Positions 37,488 to 45,387 of a stretch of DNA of 64,000 nucleotides are shown piece by piece. Source of the DNA: Candidatus Aphodovivens avistercoris (GTDB taxonomy: Bacteria > Actinomycetota > Coriobacteriia > Coriobacteriales > Eggerthellaceae); the NCBI GenBank assembly GCA_018710945.1, contig DVIW01000007.1, forward strand, positions 55,532 to 119,531. The letters are read 5' to 3'. A program made the position numbers and the translations under genes. The notes under the pieces are model-generated. The model saw nothing but the letters and a program-made list of their open reading frames with translations. It was not told where the DNA came from and searched no databases. How positions within the stretch are numbered: the first letter of the stretch is position 1; each line of letters starts with the position of its first letter.

Positions 37488-37787
37488 CTAGCGCGCCGGC
37501 TGCCAGCTGCCGAAATCAGACGGCTTGCCCGTCAGGGCGTTTCTCCATTCGCCGTCCACCTTCACGAACAGGGGGCGCAGCGCGATGTGGCCGCCATGCC
37601 GCGACGTGCCCACGTAGGCCACGTCCCCCGTCCCGGCAACGTCCATCCAGACGTTGCCCGTCACTTCCACGTACCGTCGGCCATCGACGCCGGTGAGCGT
37701 GACGGGGAACTCGTCGATGCCGCACACCGGCACCTCGCGTATGCCCGCGCGCTCGCAGTGCGCTCGCACGGCCTGCGCACAATCCAT
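37488..37787 (-). CDS. Unknown 99-residue protein downstream of the transhydroxylase small subunit
   Basis: The product starts MDCAQAVRAHCERAGIREVP and ends SDFGSWQPAR. There is no signal peptide, membrane segment or familiar motif; a run of beta-strand-like sequence (YVEVTGNVWMDVAGTGDVAY) suggests a small soluble fold. I do not recognise a family. AAAGGAGG stands before the ATG. It follows athS by 115 bases in the same direction, so it is probably co-transcribed with the enzyme. Confidence 0.6.
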   Translation of the reverse strand: MDCAQAVRAHCERAGIREVPVCGIDEFPVTLTGVDGRRYVEVTGNVWMDVAGTGDVAYVGTSRHGGHIALRPLFVKVDGEWRNALTGKPSDFGSWQPAR

Positions 37788-37902
37788 GCGACCCGCGTCC
37801 TCCTTTCCGCTGCGCCCCTTGCCGCACGGGGCGCGCCCGGCCCTCCGAGCGCGCCCCGCAGGTCGCGGAGCCTTGTTCGCCGTCGACGCTTGGCGCCAGG
37901 CG

Positions 37903-38682
37903 CTACGCCAGGGCGATGTCGGGCAGGCCCTGGTCCTTCTCGAGCGTGGAAACCGCCAGCTCCTTCACCTTGCCGTCCTTCTCGATGGTCACGGTGTAGT
38001 CCGCCGCCGGGATCTCCTTCAGCCAGAAGTCGCCCCAGATGTCGGTCTCGGTCTCGAAGGTGCCCGCGTCGCTTTTCGCCGTCACCTTGGCGCCCTCGAC
38101 GATCTCCATCGCCTCGGGGTCGTACACCGTGGCGGCGATGAACGTCTGCGGCAGGCCCTTGTAGTACACGTGCGAGCCTTCCTCAAGCTGCTCGGCGCCG
38201 GCGAGGTCGAACTCGCTCTCGTCGCCGAAGCGCAGCGCGCCCACCGGGCAGTTGTCCACGCAGCGCGGGATGCGGATGGGCGAGTCGGCGTCGTCGATCA
38301 GATGCGCACAGCCCGTGCAGCCCTGCGGGATCTGCAGCTCTTCGTTCCAGTACACGCCGTCGAACTTCTCGGCGATGTCCTTGCGACCCTTGGCCTTCTC
38401 GGGCTCGATGACGATGAGCCTGTCCTCGCGCTCCATCAGAACCTCGGGCGCGTATGCGCGGATGGCCTCGGTCTGCGCGCCGATCTTCGGAACGTAGGAC
38501 ACGCGCACGTGCGATCCCGCGCCGCGCTCCTTCTCGTCCACGCGGCACCAGAACTGGCCGATCTCGGGCTGTTCGGCCGCGTAGGGCAGCCAGGCATTGC
38601 CGCAGTGTTCGTCTTTGCAGCCGATCTGGCAGCTGTGGCAGCCGGTGCATTTCTCCAGATCGACGTAGAAAATCTTCGACAT
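37903..38682 (-). CDS. athS: Transhydroxylase-type small subunit: ferredoxin domain plus transthyretin-like domain
   Basis: A 259-residue iron-sulfur subunit. The N-terminal ~175 residues hold cysteines for about three [4Fe-4S] clusters: CTGCHSCQIGC (residues 12-22), CTGCAHLIDD, and PRCVDNCPVGAL. The C-terminal ~80 residues form a beta-rich CnaB/transthyretin-like domain (TFIAATVYDPEAMEIVEGAK), the same architecture as the small subunit of pyrogallol-phloroglucinol transhydroxylase from Pelobacter. It would shuttle electrons to or stabilise the molybdopterin subunit. It starts 15 bases after the large subunit stop and is surely co-expressed. Confidence 0.88.
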   Translation of the reverse strand: MSKIFYVDLEKCTGCHSCQIGCKDEHCGNAWLPYAAEQPEIGQFWCRVDEKERGAGSHVRVSYVPKIGAQTEAIRAYAPEVLMEREDRLIVIEPEKAKGRKDIAEKFDGVYWNEELQIPQGCTGCAHLIDDADSPIRIPRCVDNCPVGALRFGDESEFDLAGAEQLEEGSHVYYKGLPQTFIAATVYDPEAMEIVEGAKVTAKSDAGTFETETDIWGDFWLKEIPAADYTVTIEKDGKVKELAVSTLEKDQGLPDIALA

Positions 38683-38697
38683 AGTCCCTCTCCCCTC

Positions 38698-41418
38698 TTA
38701 CTGCTCGACAACCCAGGAGCTGTAGTTGATGCCGATGGCCGGGTCGTAATCGCGCTCGAACGCATCGGGGTAGTCGCGCTTCCAGCCCTCGTACTCTTCC
38801 TTCGTCACCTTGGCGGCCTCCACCAAGTAGCCGGAGACGGCGAAGCCGCGGCAGTTCTTGGAGATCTGCTTCTCCGGGCTGATGAGGTTCGCCGCGCCGC
38901 CGCGGTCCAGATGCGGGGCGATGGGATCCACGCGGCTGCCCTTGTTCACCACCACGGCGCCGGGAATCACACGCTCGGAGATACGCGCACCCAGAAGGAT
39001 GGTGCCGCGGTCGTTGTAAAGCTTCACGATGTCACCGGCCTTTATGCCGCGCGCTGCCGCGTCGGCGGGGTTCATCCAGATGGGCTCATAGAGGTAGCCG
39101 TCCGGACCCTTGACCTTGCAGGTCTCGATCTCGCGGAACCACTTGATGTCGTCGCCCTGCACGTGCACGCGCCAACGGCCGGGATTCGCCGTGATCAGCA
39201 GCGGGTAGTCCTTGCAGCGCTCGCCCCACAGCGTCTCGTCATGCGTCCAACCCTCTTCGGCCGGGCCGCCGACGGTCCAGCGGGCCATGGGCGTGCGCTC
39301 CTTGTCATCGGGGAAGTTCTCGGCCAAAGCCTCGCTCCAGAACTCAAGCTTGCCGCTGGGCGTGTCAAGCGGCCAGTGCTCCGGGTCGTTGTAGAAGCCG
39401 GTCATGCCGGCGGGCAGCTTGTCCTGCTCGGGATCCTGGTGCGGGAAGTAGAAGCCGTTCTTGTTCAGATCCTCGAAGGAGATCTCCTCGCCCAGACGCG
39501 AGTTCTGGAACTCGAACTGGCGCCACTCGGCATAGGTCATGCCCATGTCGATCTGCTCGCGCACGCCGAAGCGCTCGCCCAGCTCGCAGGCGATCTCGAA
39601 GTCGGACTTCGACTCGCCCACGCGGTCGCAGCCCGGAGGCGTGATGGCCGAAGAGCGGACGGAGACGACCATTGAGCCGCCCATCATGTCGTCGTCCTCG
39701 ATGCAGGTGGTCACCGGCAGCACGAGGTCGGCGAAGAGGCTGTCGTTCTCGAGCCACTGGTGGTTGGTCACGAAGAACTCCACCTCGTCGGTGCGGATGG
39801 CGTCCTGGTAGCGGAAGCCGCCGTCCCAGCAGTTCATGTTGCAGGGCTTCTCGGACCACAGCATGTGAACCTTGCTGAACTTGGGCATGTGCGCCTTCTT
39901 GTAGTCCAGCGCCGCCTGCATCTCCTCCAGGCTCTTGCCCTGGGCGCGCGCCAGCTCGGGGGAAACCGAGCCGAGCGCCGCAAGGTAGGACTCGGGCGTG
40001 GTGGGATAGGTGTTCTTCTCGAACTGCTCGGAGGTCTCCACGTAGACGATGCCGGGCGAGCCGTACCACTCGGTATGGCCCTCCAGCAGCGCCTCGGCGA
40101 TGAGCGTGCGCGGGATCTTCTGCTCGGAGGGGTAGAACATGCGGCACTGGTTGGCCATGGAGAACGGCGCGGACGTGGAGCGCGCGATGGTCTCCTTGCC
40201 GATGAGCGAGGCGTTCATGAACGCCTGCTGGACGCCGGGCTTGCCGAGGCCCTGCAGGCCCAGCAGGTAGGCGTGGGTGCGGCCGGGCTCGAAGCTGTAG
40301 GGGCCCTTGATGGCGCCGGAGCTGAAGTGCACCGAAGCCGTGATGAAGCGAGCGCGGTTGCGCGCGTAGGCCTTGATGGTGTACTCGGGGATGCCAGTGC
40401 GCTCGGCGGCCCAGGCGGGCGTCTTGGGGATGCCCTCTTCGTCGGTGCCCAGCACGTAGGCCTTCACCTTGTCCAGGCCGACGGTGTGGGTTTCCACGTA
40501 ATCCTTGTCGTAGAGGCCCTCGGTGAACCACACGTACATGACGGCGAAGTCGAGCGCGGCGTCGGTGTTGGGCAGGATGGGGATCCACTTGTAGTCGTGG
40601 CAGCACGCGGTGTAGTTGCAGAACGGGTCAACCACCACGAACTTCTTGCCGCATTCCTCCCAGAACTTCAAAAGGCGCGACCACATCTGCGACGCGTAGT
40701 TCTGGGTGAGCTCCCAGTCGCCGGCGGCGAACGCGATCATCTCGGAGTGCTCGGAGATGTCGCGCAGTACGTGCCAGGGGTTGTAGCCGGTCTGCGGCGG
40801 GGCGGGCATGCCCAAGCCTTTGTTGCAGCCGCTGCCCCAGAAATGCTTGGCGCCCCAGTACCAGCCCTCCACCGAGTCGGGCGTGCGCACCTCGCGCGTG
40901 TAGCCGCCCAGCTTGCTCATGAAGGTGGAGTGCATGCCGCCGCCCGAATGCAGGTTCTTCGACTCGCGGTGGCCGTCCTCGCCGATGGTCAGCACCGAGT
41001 ACGGGCCGTAGGCATCGATGATTCGCTTGATCTCGCTTTCCATGATGTCGAGCGCCTCGTCCCAGCTGATGCGCACGTACTTGGACTTGCCGCGGTTGGC
41101 GGCGTTGATCTTGGCGGGGTCGCCGCCCGGCTCCCAGTCCACGCGCTTCAGGGGGTAGCGCACGCGGTTCTTCGAGTAGACGCGGTTCTTGTACGCCAGC
41201 GCGAAGTAGTTCGGGCGCGCCTTGTACCCCGGCGTGAACTCGTGGTCGCCCACCTTGATCTTCCACATCGAGGGAGCCAGCTCCTCCTCGGTGTAGGTGT
41301 CCAGGTAGTGGACGGGACGGATGCGCACGATCTTCCCATCTTTCGAGTCGACGTAGGTCAGATCGCCGCCCGTACCTCCGCATGCAATGCTTTGCACGGT
41401 CGTCTTCAGCTCGCTCAT
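38698..41418 (-). CDS. athL: Molybdopterin enzyme of the pyrogallol transhydroxylase clade, large subunit
   Basis: A 906-residue member of the DMSO reductase superfamily carrying a bis-MGD molybdenum (or tungsten) centre. Segments align with pyrogallol-phloroglucinol transhydroxylase AthL as I remember it: PSMWKIKV, YPLKRVDWEPGG, TPDSVEGW (Asp181-Ser182, matching the Asp174-Ser175 molybdenum site of AthL), VVDPFCNYTACC, and DRGGAANLISPEKQISKNC. As in AthL there is no N-terminal CxxC cluster motif and no TAT signal, so it is cytoplasmic. Gut Eggerthellaceae catechol dehydroxylases are related, so dehydroxylation is an equally likely reaction. The frame is open far upstream, but I begin at the ATG at 41418, where GGAGAGGAGAGG provides the ribosome site. 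Confidence 0.9.
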   Translation of the reverse strand: MSELKTTVQSIACGGTGGDLTYVDSKDGKIVRIRPVHYLDTYTEEELAPSMWKIKVGDHEFTPGYKARPNYFALAYKNRVYSKNRVRYPLKRVDWEPGGDPAKINAANRGKSKYVRISWDEALDIMESEIKRIIDAYGPYSVLTIGEDGHRESKNLHSGGGMHSTFMSKLGGYTREVRTPDSVEGWYWGAKHFWGSGCNKGLGMPAPPQTGYNPWHVLRDISEHSEMIAFAAGDWELTQNYASQMWSRLLKFWEECGKKFVVVDPFCNYTACCHDYKWIPILPNTDAALDFAVMYVWFTEGLYDKDYVETHTVGLDKVKAYVLGTDEEGIPKTPAWAAERTGIPEYTIKAYARNRARFITASVHFSSGAIKGPYSFEPGRTHAYLLGLQGLGKPGVQQAFMNASLIGKETIARSTSAPFSMANQCRMFYPSEQKIPRTLIAEALLEGHTEWYGSPGIVYVETSEQFEKNTYPTTPESYLAALGSVSPELARAQGKSLEEMQAALDYKKAHMPKFSKVHMLWSEKPCNMNCWDGGFRYQDAIRTDEVEFFVTNHQWLENDSLFADLVLPVTTCIEDDDMMGGSMVVSVRSSAITPPGCDRVGESKSDFEIACELGERFGVREQIDMGMTYAEWRQFEFQNSRLGEEISFEDLNKNGFYFPHQDPEQDKLPAGMTGFYNDPEHWPLDTPSGKLEFWSEALAENFPDDKERTPMARWTVGGPAEEGWTHDETLWGERCKDYPLLITANPGRWRVHVQGDDIKWFREIETCKVKGPDGYLYEPIWMNPADAAARGIKAGDIVKLYNDRGTILLGARISERVIPGAVVVNKGSRVDPIAPHLDRGGAANLISPEKQISKNCRGFAVSGYLVEAAKVTKEEYEGWKRDYPDAFERDYDPAIGINYSSWVVEQ

Positions 41419-41606
41419 CAACTCTCCTCTCCTCTCCCGTTTCGTGGATGCGGGCATCCCCCATCTTCCTGCGCGCCGCCAGCGGACGGCGTGCGGAAGC
41501 GATGCCCCACGAAAAAGGATAGGGAGGAAAAAGGCGCGGCGTAATCCGCAAACGGCCCCTCTCGGCGTAGCCGAGTGGCTACGATCGGGCGGTGAGCGGC
41601 AGAAGG
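41419..41606 (-). promoter_or_regulatory. athL upstream region with overlapping hairpins and a spaced inverted repeat
   Basis: Between the regulator stop and athL lie two mutually exclusive six-base-pair hairpins, CTCGGC/GCCGAG (41561-41575) and GTAGCC/GGCTAC (41567-41582), and a perfect eight-base inverted repeat TTTCGTGG/CCACGAAA with arms at 41440-41447 and 41507-41514. A weak promoter-like pair (TTACGC at 41544-41539, 17 bases, TATCCT at 41521-41516) sits between them. These are plausible operator or attenuator sites for the adjacent LuxR-type regulator, not proven ones. Confidence 0.5.
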
Positions 41607-42290
41607 CTAGCCCAGGCCCGCCTTCACCGCCAGCACGGCAAGCTGCACGCGGTTGTCCACGCCGAGCTGCAGCATGATGGAGCTGAGCTGCTTCTTCACG
41701 GTGCCGACGCTCAGGTACAGCTCGGCGCCGATCTCTTCGTTGGTCTTGCCTTGGGCCACGAGGGAGAGCATCGTCTTGTCGCGCGCGGTGAGCCCCTGGA
41801 CCTCGTGGCGCAGACGCGAGGCAGCCCCTCCGTCGGCGGCGTTGCCGACGGAGGCGCGCAGGCGGGCGAACTCGTCCACCACCGGCGCGGTGACCGATTC
41901 GGACAGCGCCATCTCGCCTTGGACGACGCTGCGCAGGCGGTCGTGGAGCTTGCGCGCGGGGGTGTCTTTGAGCAGGTAGCCGCGCGCGCCGTTCTGGAGC
42001 GCTTCGAACACGTAGTCTTTGTCGGACTCCACGGTGAGCATGACGATCTTCGCGTCGGGCGCACGCCGAAGGATCCGCCGCGCCGCCTCCACGCCGTCCA
42101 TCCTGGGCATGCGGACGTCCAGAAGGATCAGGTCGGGCGCAAGCGAGCACGCCAGCTCGACCGCCTCTGCGCCGTCGGACGCCTCGGCCACCACCTCGAA
42201 CTCGGGCCAACGCTCGATGAGGCTGCGCACCGCCTCGCGGTAGAGCACCTGGTCGTCAACGAGCAGGATCTTCGACGGCGTATCCTCCAC
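41607..42290 (-). CDS. LuxR/NarL-family response regulator
   Basis: A 227-residue two-component regulator. The receiver domain has the acidic pair Asp12-Asp13, phosphorylation site Asp58 (LILLDVRMPRMDG) and the switch Lys in LLKDTP. A linker leads to the C-terminal LuxR-type helix-turn-helix (LTARDKTMLSLVAQGKTNEE, then LYLSVGTVKKQLSSIMLQLG). I use the GTG at 42290 because AAGGGGG lies five bases before it. It is 48 bases downstream of its histidine kinase and immediately upstream of athL, the likely target. Confidence 0.93.
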   Translation of the reverse strand: MEDTPSKILLVDDQVLYREAVRSLIERWPEFEVVAEASDGAEAVELACSLAPDLILLDVRMPRMDGVEAARRILRRAPDAKIVMLTVESDKDYVFEALQNGARGYLLKDTPARKLHDRLRSVVQGEMALSESVTAPVVDEFARLRASVGNAADGGAASRLRHEVQGLTARDKTMLSLVAQGKTNEEIGAELYLSVGTVKKQLSSIMLQLGVDNRVQLAVLAVKAGLG

Positions 42291-42338
42291 TGTTCCCCCT
42301 TCGCCCCGCAAACGGACAAGCGGCCGCATCGCGGCTCA

Positions 42339-43469
42339 TCATGCCATGATAGGCGCTTTGATGGTCACCGACGTTCCGCCCTCGCCCGAATCCAGCGAAA
42401 CGGAACCTCCGATCGACGCGGCGCGCTCGCGCATGATGCGGATGCCCAGCCGCTCCGGCGCCACCTTGGACGGGTCGAACCCAACGCCGTCATCCGCTAC
42501 GACAAGCGCCGCCGAGCCGTTCTCGCGCCGCAGCGTCACCTTGACCGAAGAGGCGCGGGCGTGGCGCACCACGTTCTGCAGGCATTCGTTGACGATGCGC
42601 GCCAGCTGAAGCCGCGCGTACTCGGATACGACGGTCGCGGCGTCGCCCTCTTTCGAGAAGACCACCTCGCAGCCCCACTGCGCCTCGAAACGCTGCAGGA
42701 TGCCCACGATGTCCTCCTCCAGATCCCCCTCGCCTTCGATGGGGGCGCGCAGCGAGAGCATCTCCTGGCGCAGGATCTTCGTGATCTGGCGCGCCTGGCC
42801 AGCCACGGCGTCCACCTCCCGCGCCGCCCCCTCACCGTCGCCCTCGTCGAGGCACGCCGCCGCGATGTCGGCGCGGATGGCCAGGGCGCTGACCATCTGC
42901 GAAACGGTGTCATGGATCTCGCTGCTCAGACGCTTGCGCTCGCGCAGCATCTGAAGCTCCAGGTCCTTTTTCGACATCTGGATGCGCTGCACCAGCACGC
43001 CCAGCGCCTTGCCGATGGCCAAAAGGAAGCCGAAATCGCCTTCGTCCCACGGCAGCGGGCGAGCGTAGCCCAGCGTCAGCATGCCTACCACGCCCGAAGG
43101 GGTGTCCAGCGGGATGCTCACGCCGCTTTTGAACCCCAGCTCCAGCGCCTGGGGCGGGATGACGTCCTGGTCGTGGGGATGCAGGTAGTCCATGACGATG
43201 AGGTCCGCCGCGTCGATGAGGCTGGCCATGCGCCCCAGATCCGAGGTCACCACCGTGTTCTCGTCGGGCTCGCCCACCACGGCGTCGTAGTACGCAGCGC
43301 ACTGCATGAAGCTGTAGCCGTCGAACTCCAGCAGGTGGAGGTGGGCGGAATCGGCCTCAAGCTGGCAGGCGGCGGTGCGCACCATCCTGCGGTACACCAG
43401 GTCGGGATCGGCCGCCCATTCCACCGACCCGCACAGCGCGGCAAGCACCTCGAACCTGTCACGATGCAT
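42339..43469 (-). CDS. Soluble GAF-domain sensor histidine kinase
   Basis: A 376-residue kinase without membrane segments. Residues 5-160 look like a GAF sensory domain; the HisKA_3 dimerisation region carries His186 in LSSEIHDTVSQMVSALAIRA; the HATPase domain has IVNECLQNVVRHA (N box) and DDGVGFDP (G1). As a cytoplasmic sensor it would detect a small diffusible molecule or redox state and phosphorylate the adjacent regulator. The ATG at 43469 has AAGGGGGGG upstream. Confidence 0.92.
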   Translation of the reverse strand: MHRDRFEVLAALCGSVEWAADPDLVYRRMVRTAACQLEADSAHLHLLEFDGYSFMQCAAYYDAVVGEPDENTVVTSDLGRMASLIDAADLIVMDYLHPHDQDVIPPQALELGFKSGVSIPLDTPSGVVGMLTLGYARPLPWDEGDFGFLLAIGKALGVLVQRIQMSKKDLELQMLRERKRLSSEIHDTVSQMVSALAIRADIAAACLDEGDGEGAAREVDAVAGQARQITKILRQEMLSLRAPIEGEGDLEEDIVGILQRFEAQWGCEVVFSKEGDAATVVSEYARLQLARIVNECLQNVVRHARASSVKVTLRRENGSAALVVADDGVGFDPSKVAPERLGIRIMRERAASIGGSVSLDSGEGGTSVTIKAPIMA

Positions 43470-43564
43470 GTCCGCCCCCCCTTCCCGAAAGCCCTTCCAT
43501 CGGCGCGGCTGCAGCATCAGCCCGCCGTCGCGCCGTTTCGCGCCCTCCGCACTGCCGCCGGCCC

Positions 43565-43945
43565 TCACTCCCCCGGCGGCGCGGGCAGCTTGCCCAGCGG
43601 CACCATCGTGGGGCACGGCAGCCGGCCCTCCCGGTACGCCTCATCGCTGCGCCCGCACGGGAACCCGCAGACCACCCGATTGGCCCGGCACGGCTTAGGG
43701 GGAACCGCCGCACGGAACGCCCCCGTCATGTCCGCCCCGCACATCGGGCAGCGCGGGCGCTCCACCCCACCGCGCTCCAGGATCTTCTGCTCCATCACGT
43801 TGCGCTTGTGGGGCAGGTCGAACAGGATCAGGTACTCTTCGCGCGTCATCGAGCTGCGGTGCCCGCAGATGGGGCAGTCCGCCTCCACGATGCGTTTCGG
43901 CCGGCACTTCCCGCAGCGCGGGTCGCATGACGCCGCATAGCACAT
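43565..43945 (-). CDS. Cysteine-rich 126-residue protein, unknown
   Basis: The product has eleven or more cysteines in pairs: CDPRCGKC, CPICGHRS, CPMCGADM and CRANRVVCGFPCGRS. The spacing suggests two or three structural zinc sites. Two short blocks (MTREEYLILFDLPHKRNVME) contain no metal motif. No hydrophobic segment or signal is seen. Upstream, GAAGGAGG supports the ATG at 43945. It sits between the SlyD-like gene and the kinase gene, in the same direction, and may share a transcript with the two-component system. I do not recognise a family. Confidence 0.65.
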   Translation of the reverse strand: MCYAASCDPRCGKCRPKRIVEADCPICGHRSSMTREEYLILFDLPHKRNVMEQKILERGGVERPRCPMCGADMTGAFRAAVPPKPCRANRVVCGFPCGRSDEAYREGRLPCPTMVPLGKLPAPPGE

Positions 43946-43983
43946 CGCCCGTCCGCCTCCTTCGCTCGAAACCCCGCCGTCCC

Positions 43984-44484
43984 TCAGCCGATCTGCGCTT
44001 TCAGCTTGTCGCAGCCGCAGGCGCAGCCTACCGGGTGAAGCTCGCGGTGGATGGCCGACTCGTGCACCAGCGCCACCAGCTCGATGTCGAACACGGCGGC
44101 GTGGCCCGCGAAGGGATGGTTGAGGTCCACGACGGCGCCGTCCGCATCCGCCGACAGCACCTTCGCGTCGATGGCGCCCGCCGGCGTCCTCAGCACGATG
44201 CGCTTGCCCGTCGCCTGCACGCCGCCGTCCGGCAGCAGCGAGGCGGGGATGCGCTGCACAAGCGACTCGTCGCGCTCGCCGAACGCCTGCGCCGCCGTCA
44301 GGGACACCCGCGTCCGCCCGCCCGGCAGCAGGTTGGACGCCGCAACCTCCACCGCACTGGGAAGGTCCGACACGCCGAGGCGCACCGTGAGGGGGCTCTG
44401 CGCCGCCCGCGTGTCGATGACCGTCGTTCCATCGTCAAGCGTCGCCGTGCAGTGGAGCGCCACCGTCTCCCCGAAATCCGCCAT
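43984..44484 (-). CDS. SlyD-like FKBP-type isomerase with His/Cys metal-binding tail
   Basis: A 166-residue FKBP starting MADFGETVALHCTATLDDGT, with NHPFAGHAAVFDIELVALVH as the C-terminal SlyD-type core. The tail HESAIHRELHPVGCACGC concentrates His and Cys residues, the kind of metal-binding extension through which SlyD binds nickel in other bacteria and aids [NiFe] hydrogenase assembly. A hydrogenase operon lies 10 kb away, so such a role is plausible but inferred. The ATG at 44484 has AAGGGGG upstream at a slightly long spacing. Confidence 0.82.
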   Translation of the reverse strand: MADFGETVALHCTATLDDGTTVIDTRAAQSPLTVRLGVSDLPSAVEVAASNLLPGGRTRVSLTAAQAFGERDESLVQRIPASLLPDGGVQATGKRIVLRTPAGAIDAKVLSADADGAVVDLNHPFAGHAAVFDIELVALVHESAIHRELHPVGCACGCDKLKAQIG

Positions 44485-44730
44485 GCCGCGCGCACCCCCT
44501 TGCTTCTCGCTTCCAAAGCCTACGGAAAGCAGCGTACCCCTGCGCAGGGGAAACGCGCGCGCATAAGGCCGATCGTCTAGGAAGTGGGGCCGATCGGCCC
44601 TTTTCCGACGAAGCGGGCGGCCCCGCAGCGGCGCCTGCTCCAGGGCGGCAGCGCCCGCGTCGCGGCGCCGGGGCAAAGCGGCATGCGGCGCCAGCGGCAA
44701 GCGCGCCTCCGGCCGGCAGCGTGCCGCCTT

Positions 44731-45387
44731 CTACCGCGCCGCGCGCTGGGAGACGCGCGTGAGCGAGAGGGCGCGCAGCGGGCCGTCCTCGCCGTCGGCG
44801 GAATGCGCCTCGTTCCACGCGTCGAGGCAGGCGCGCAAAAGTACGTCGGGGCGCAGGCTGCCGTCGGGCTTGGCCTCCAGCTCGAACGAGGCCACCGCGC
44901 CCTCCACCTGCGGGCCGGACACCAAGAAGTCGGCCGTGCGCAGCACCTTCTCCTTCTTCTTGCGCACCACGCGCACCTCCGCGGGCAGCACCAGGCCGCC
45001 TTCCGGAGCGCGAGAGAGCAGCGCGCGGTACGCCGCCACCGGATAGGCCACCGACGCGGCCGCGTCCCGCGGGCCGATGTAGCGGCAGGCGTGCGGCATG
45101 AGGTCATCCACGCTGGCGTCCTGCAGCGCCGCCAGGGCGCGCTCGGGCGGCACGTAGCGGGTCATCTGCAGGTCGAACACCTCGCAGGTGCTGCCCACGC
45201 CCACGGGCAGCGCCGCGCCGAAGGCGATCTTCATGTGGGGGCTGAAGCCCTGGCTCACGGCGAAGGGCAGATCCGCCCGCCGCACGGCGCGCTCCAGCGC
45301 GCGGGCCACCTCCAGGTGCGACAGCAGCGCCAGGCGGCCCTGCTTGCAGAACTCCACGCGCAGGCGGAACAGGTTCGGATCAGGCAT
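44731..45387 (-). CDS. DUF2344 / TIGR03936-type partner of a radical SAM protein
   Basis: A 218-residue protein beginning MPDPNLFRLRVEFCKQGRLA, with LSHLEVARALERAVRRADLP and FSPHMKIAFGAALPVG, the typical blocks of the radical-SAM-linked DUF2344 family. It is predicted to act with the upstream TIGR03960 radical SAM protein on an RNA, but the substrate is not known. It overlaps the upstream gene by eight bases and is the last gene of the mre-mrd series; the following genes rng and rplU, common next in other genomes, are absent here. Confidence 0.88.
   Translation of the reverse strand: MPDPNLFRLRVEFCKQGRLALLSHLEVARALERAVRRADLPFAVSQGFSPHMKIAFGAALPVGVGSTCEVFDLQMTRYVPPERALAALQDASVDDLMPHACRYIGPRDAAASVAYPVAAYRALLSRAPEGGLVLPAEVRVVRKKKEKVLRTADFLVSGPQVEGAVASFELEAKPDGSLRPDVLLRACLDAWNEAHSADGEDGPLRALSLTRVSQRAAR

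Noticed and set aside
41419..42210. Upstream extension of athL to about 1170 codons
   Set aside because: It overlaps the response regulator; the ATG at 41418 has a clear ribosome site and aligns with the start of known large subunits.
44587..44600. GGGCCGATCGGCCC palindrome followed by TTTT on the plus strand, as a terminator
   Set aside because: No plus-strand gene ends nearby, and on the minus strand, where the genes lie, no T-run follows.
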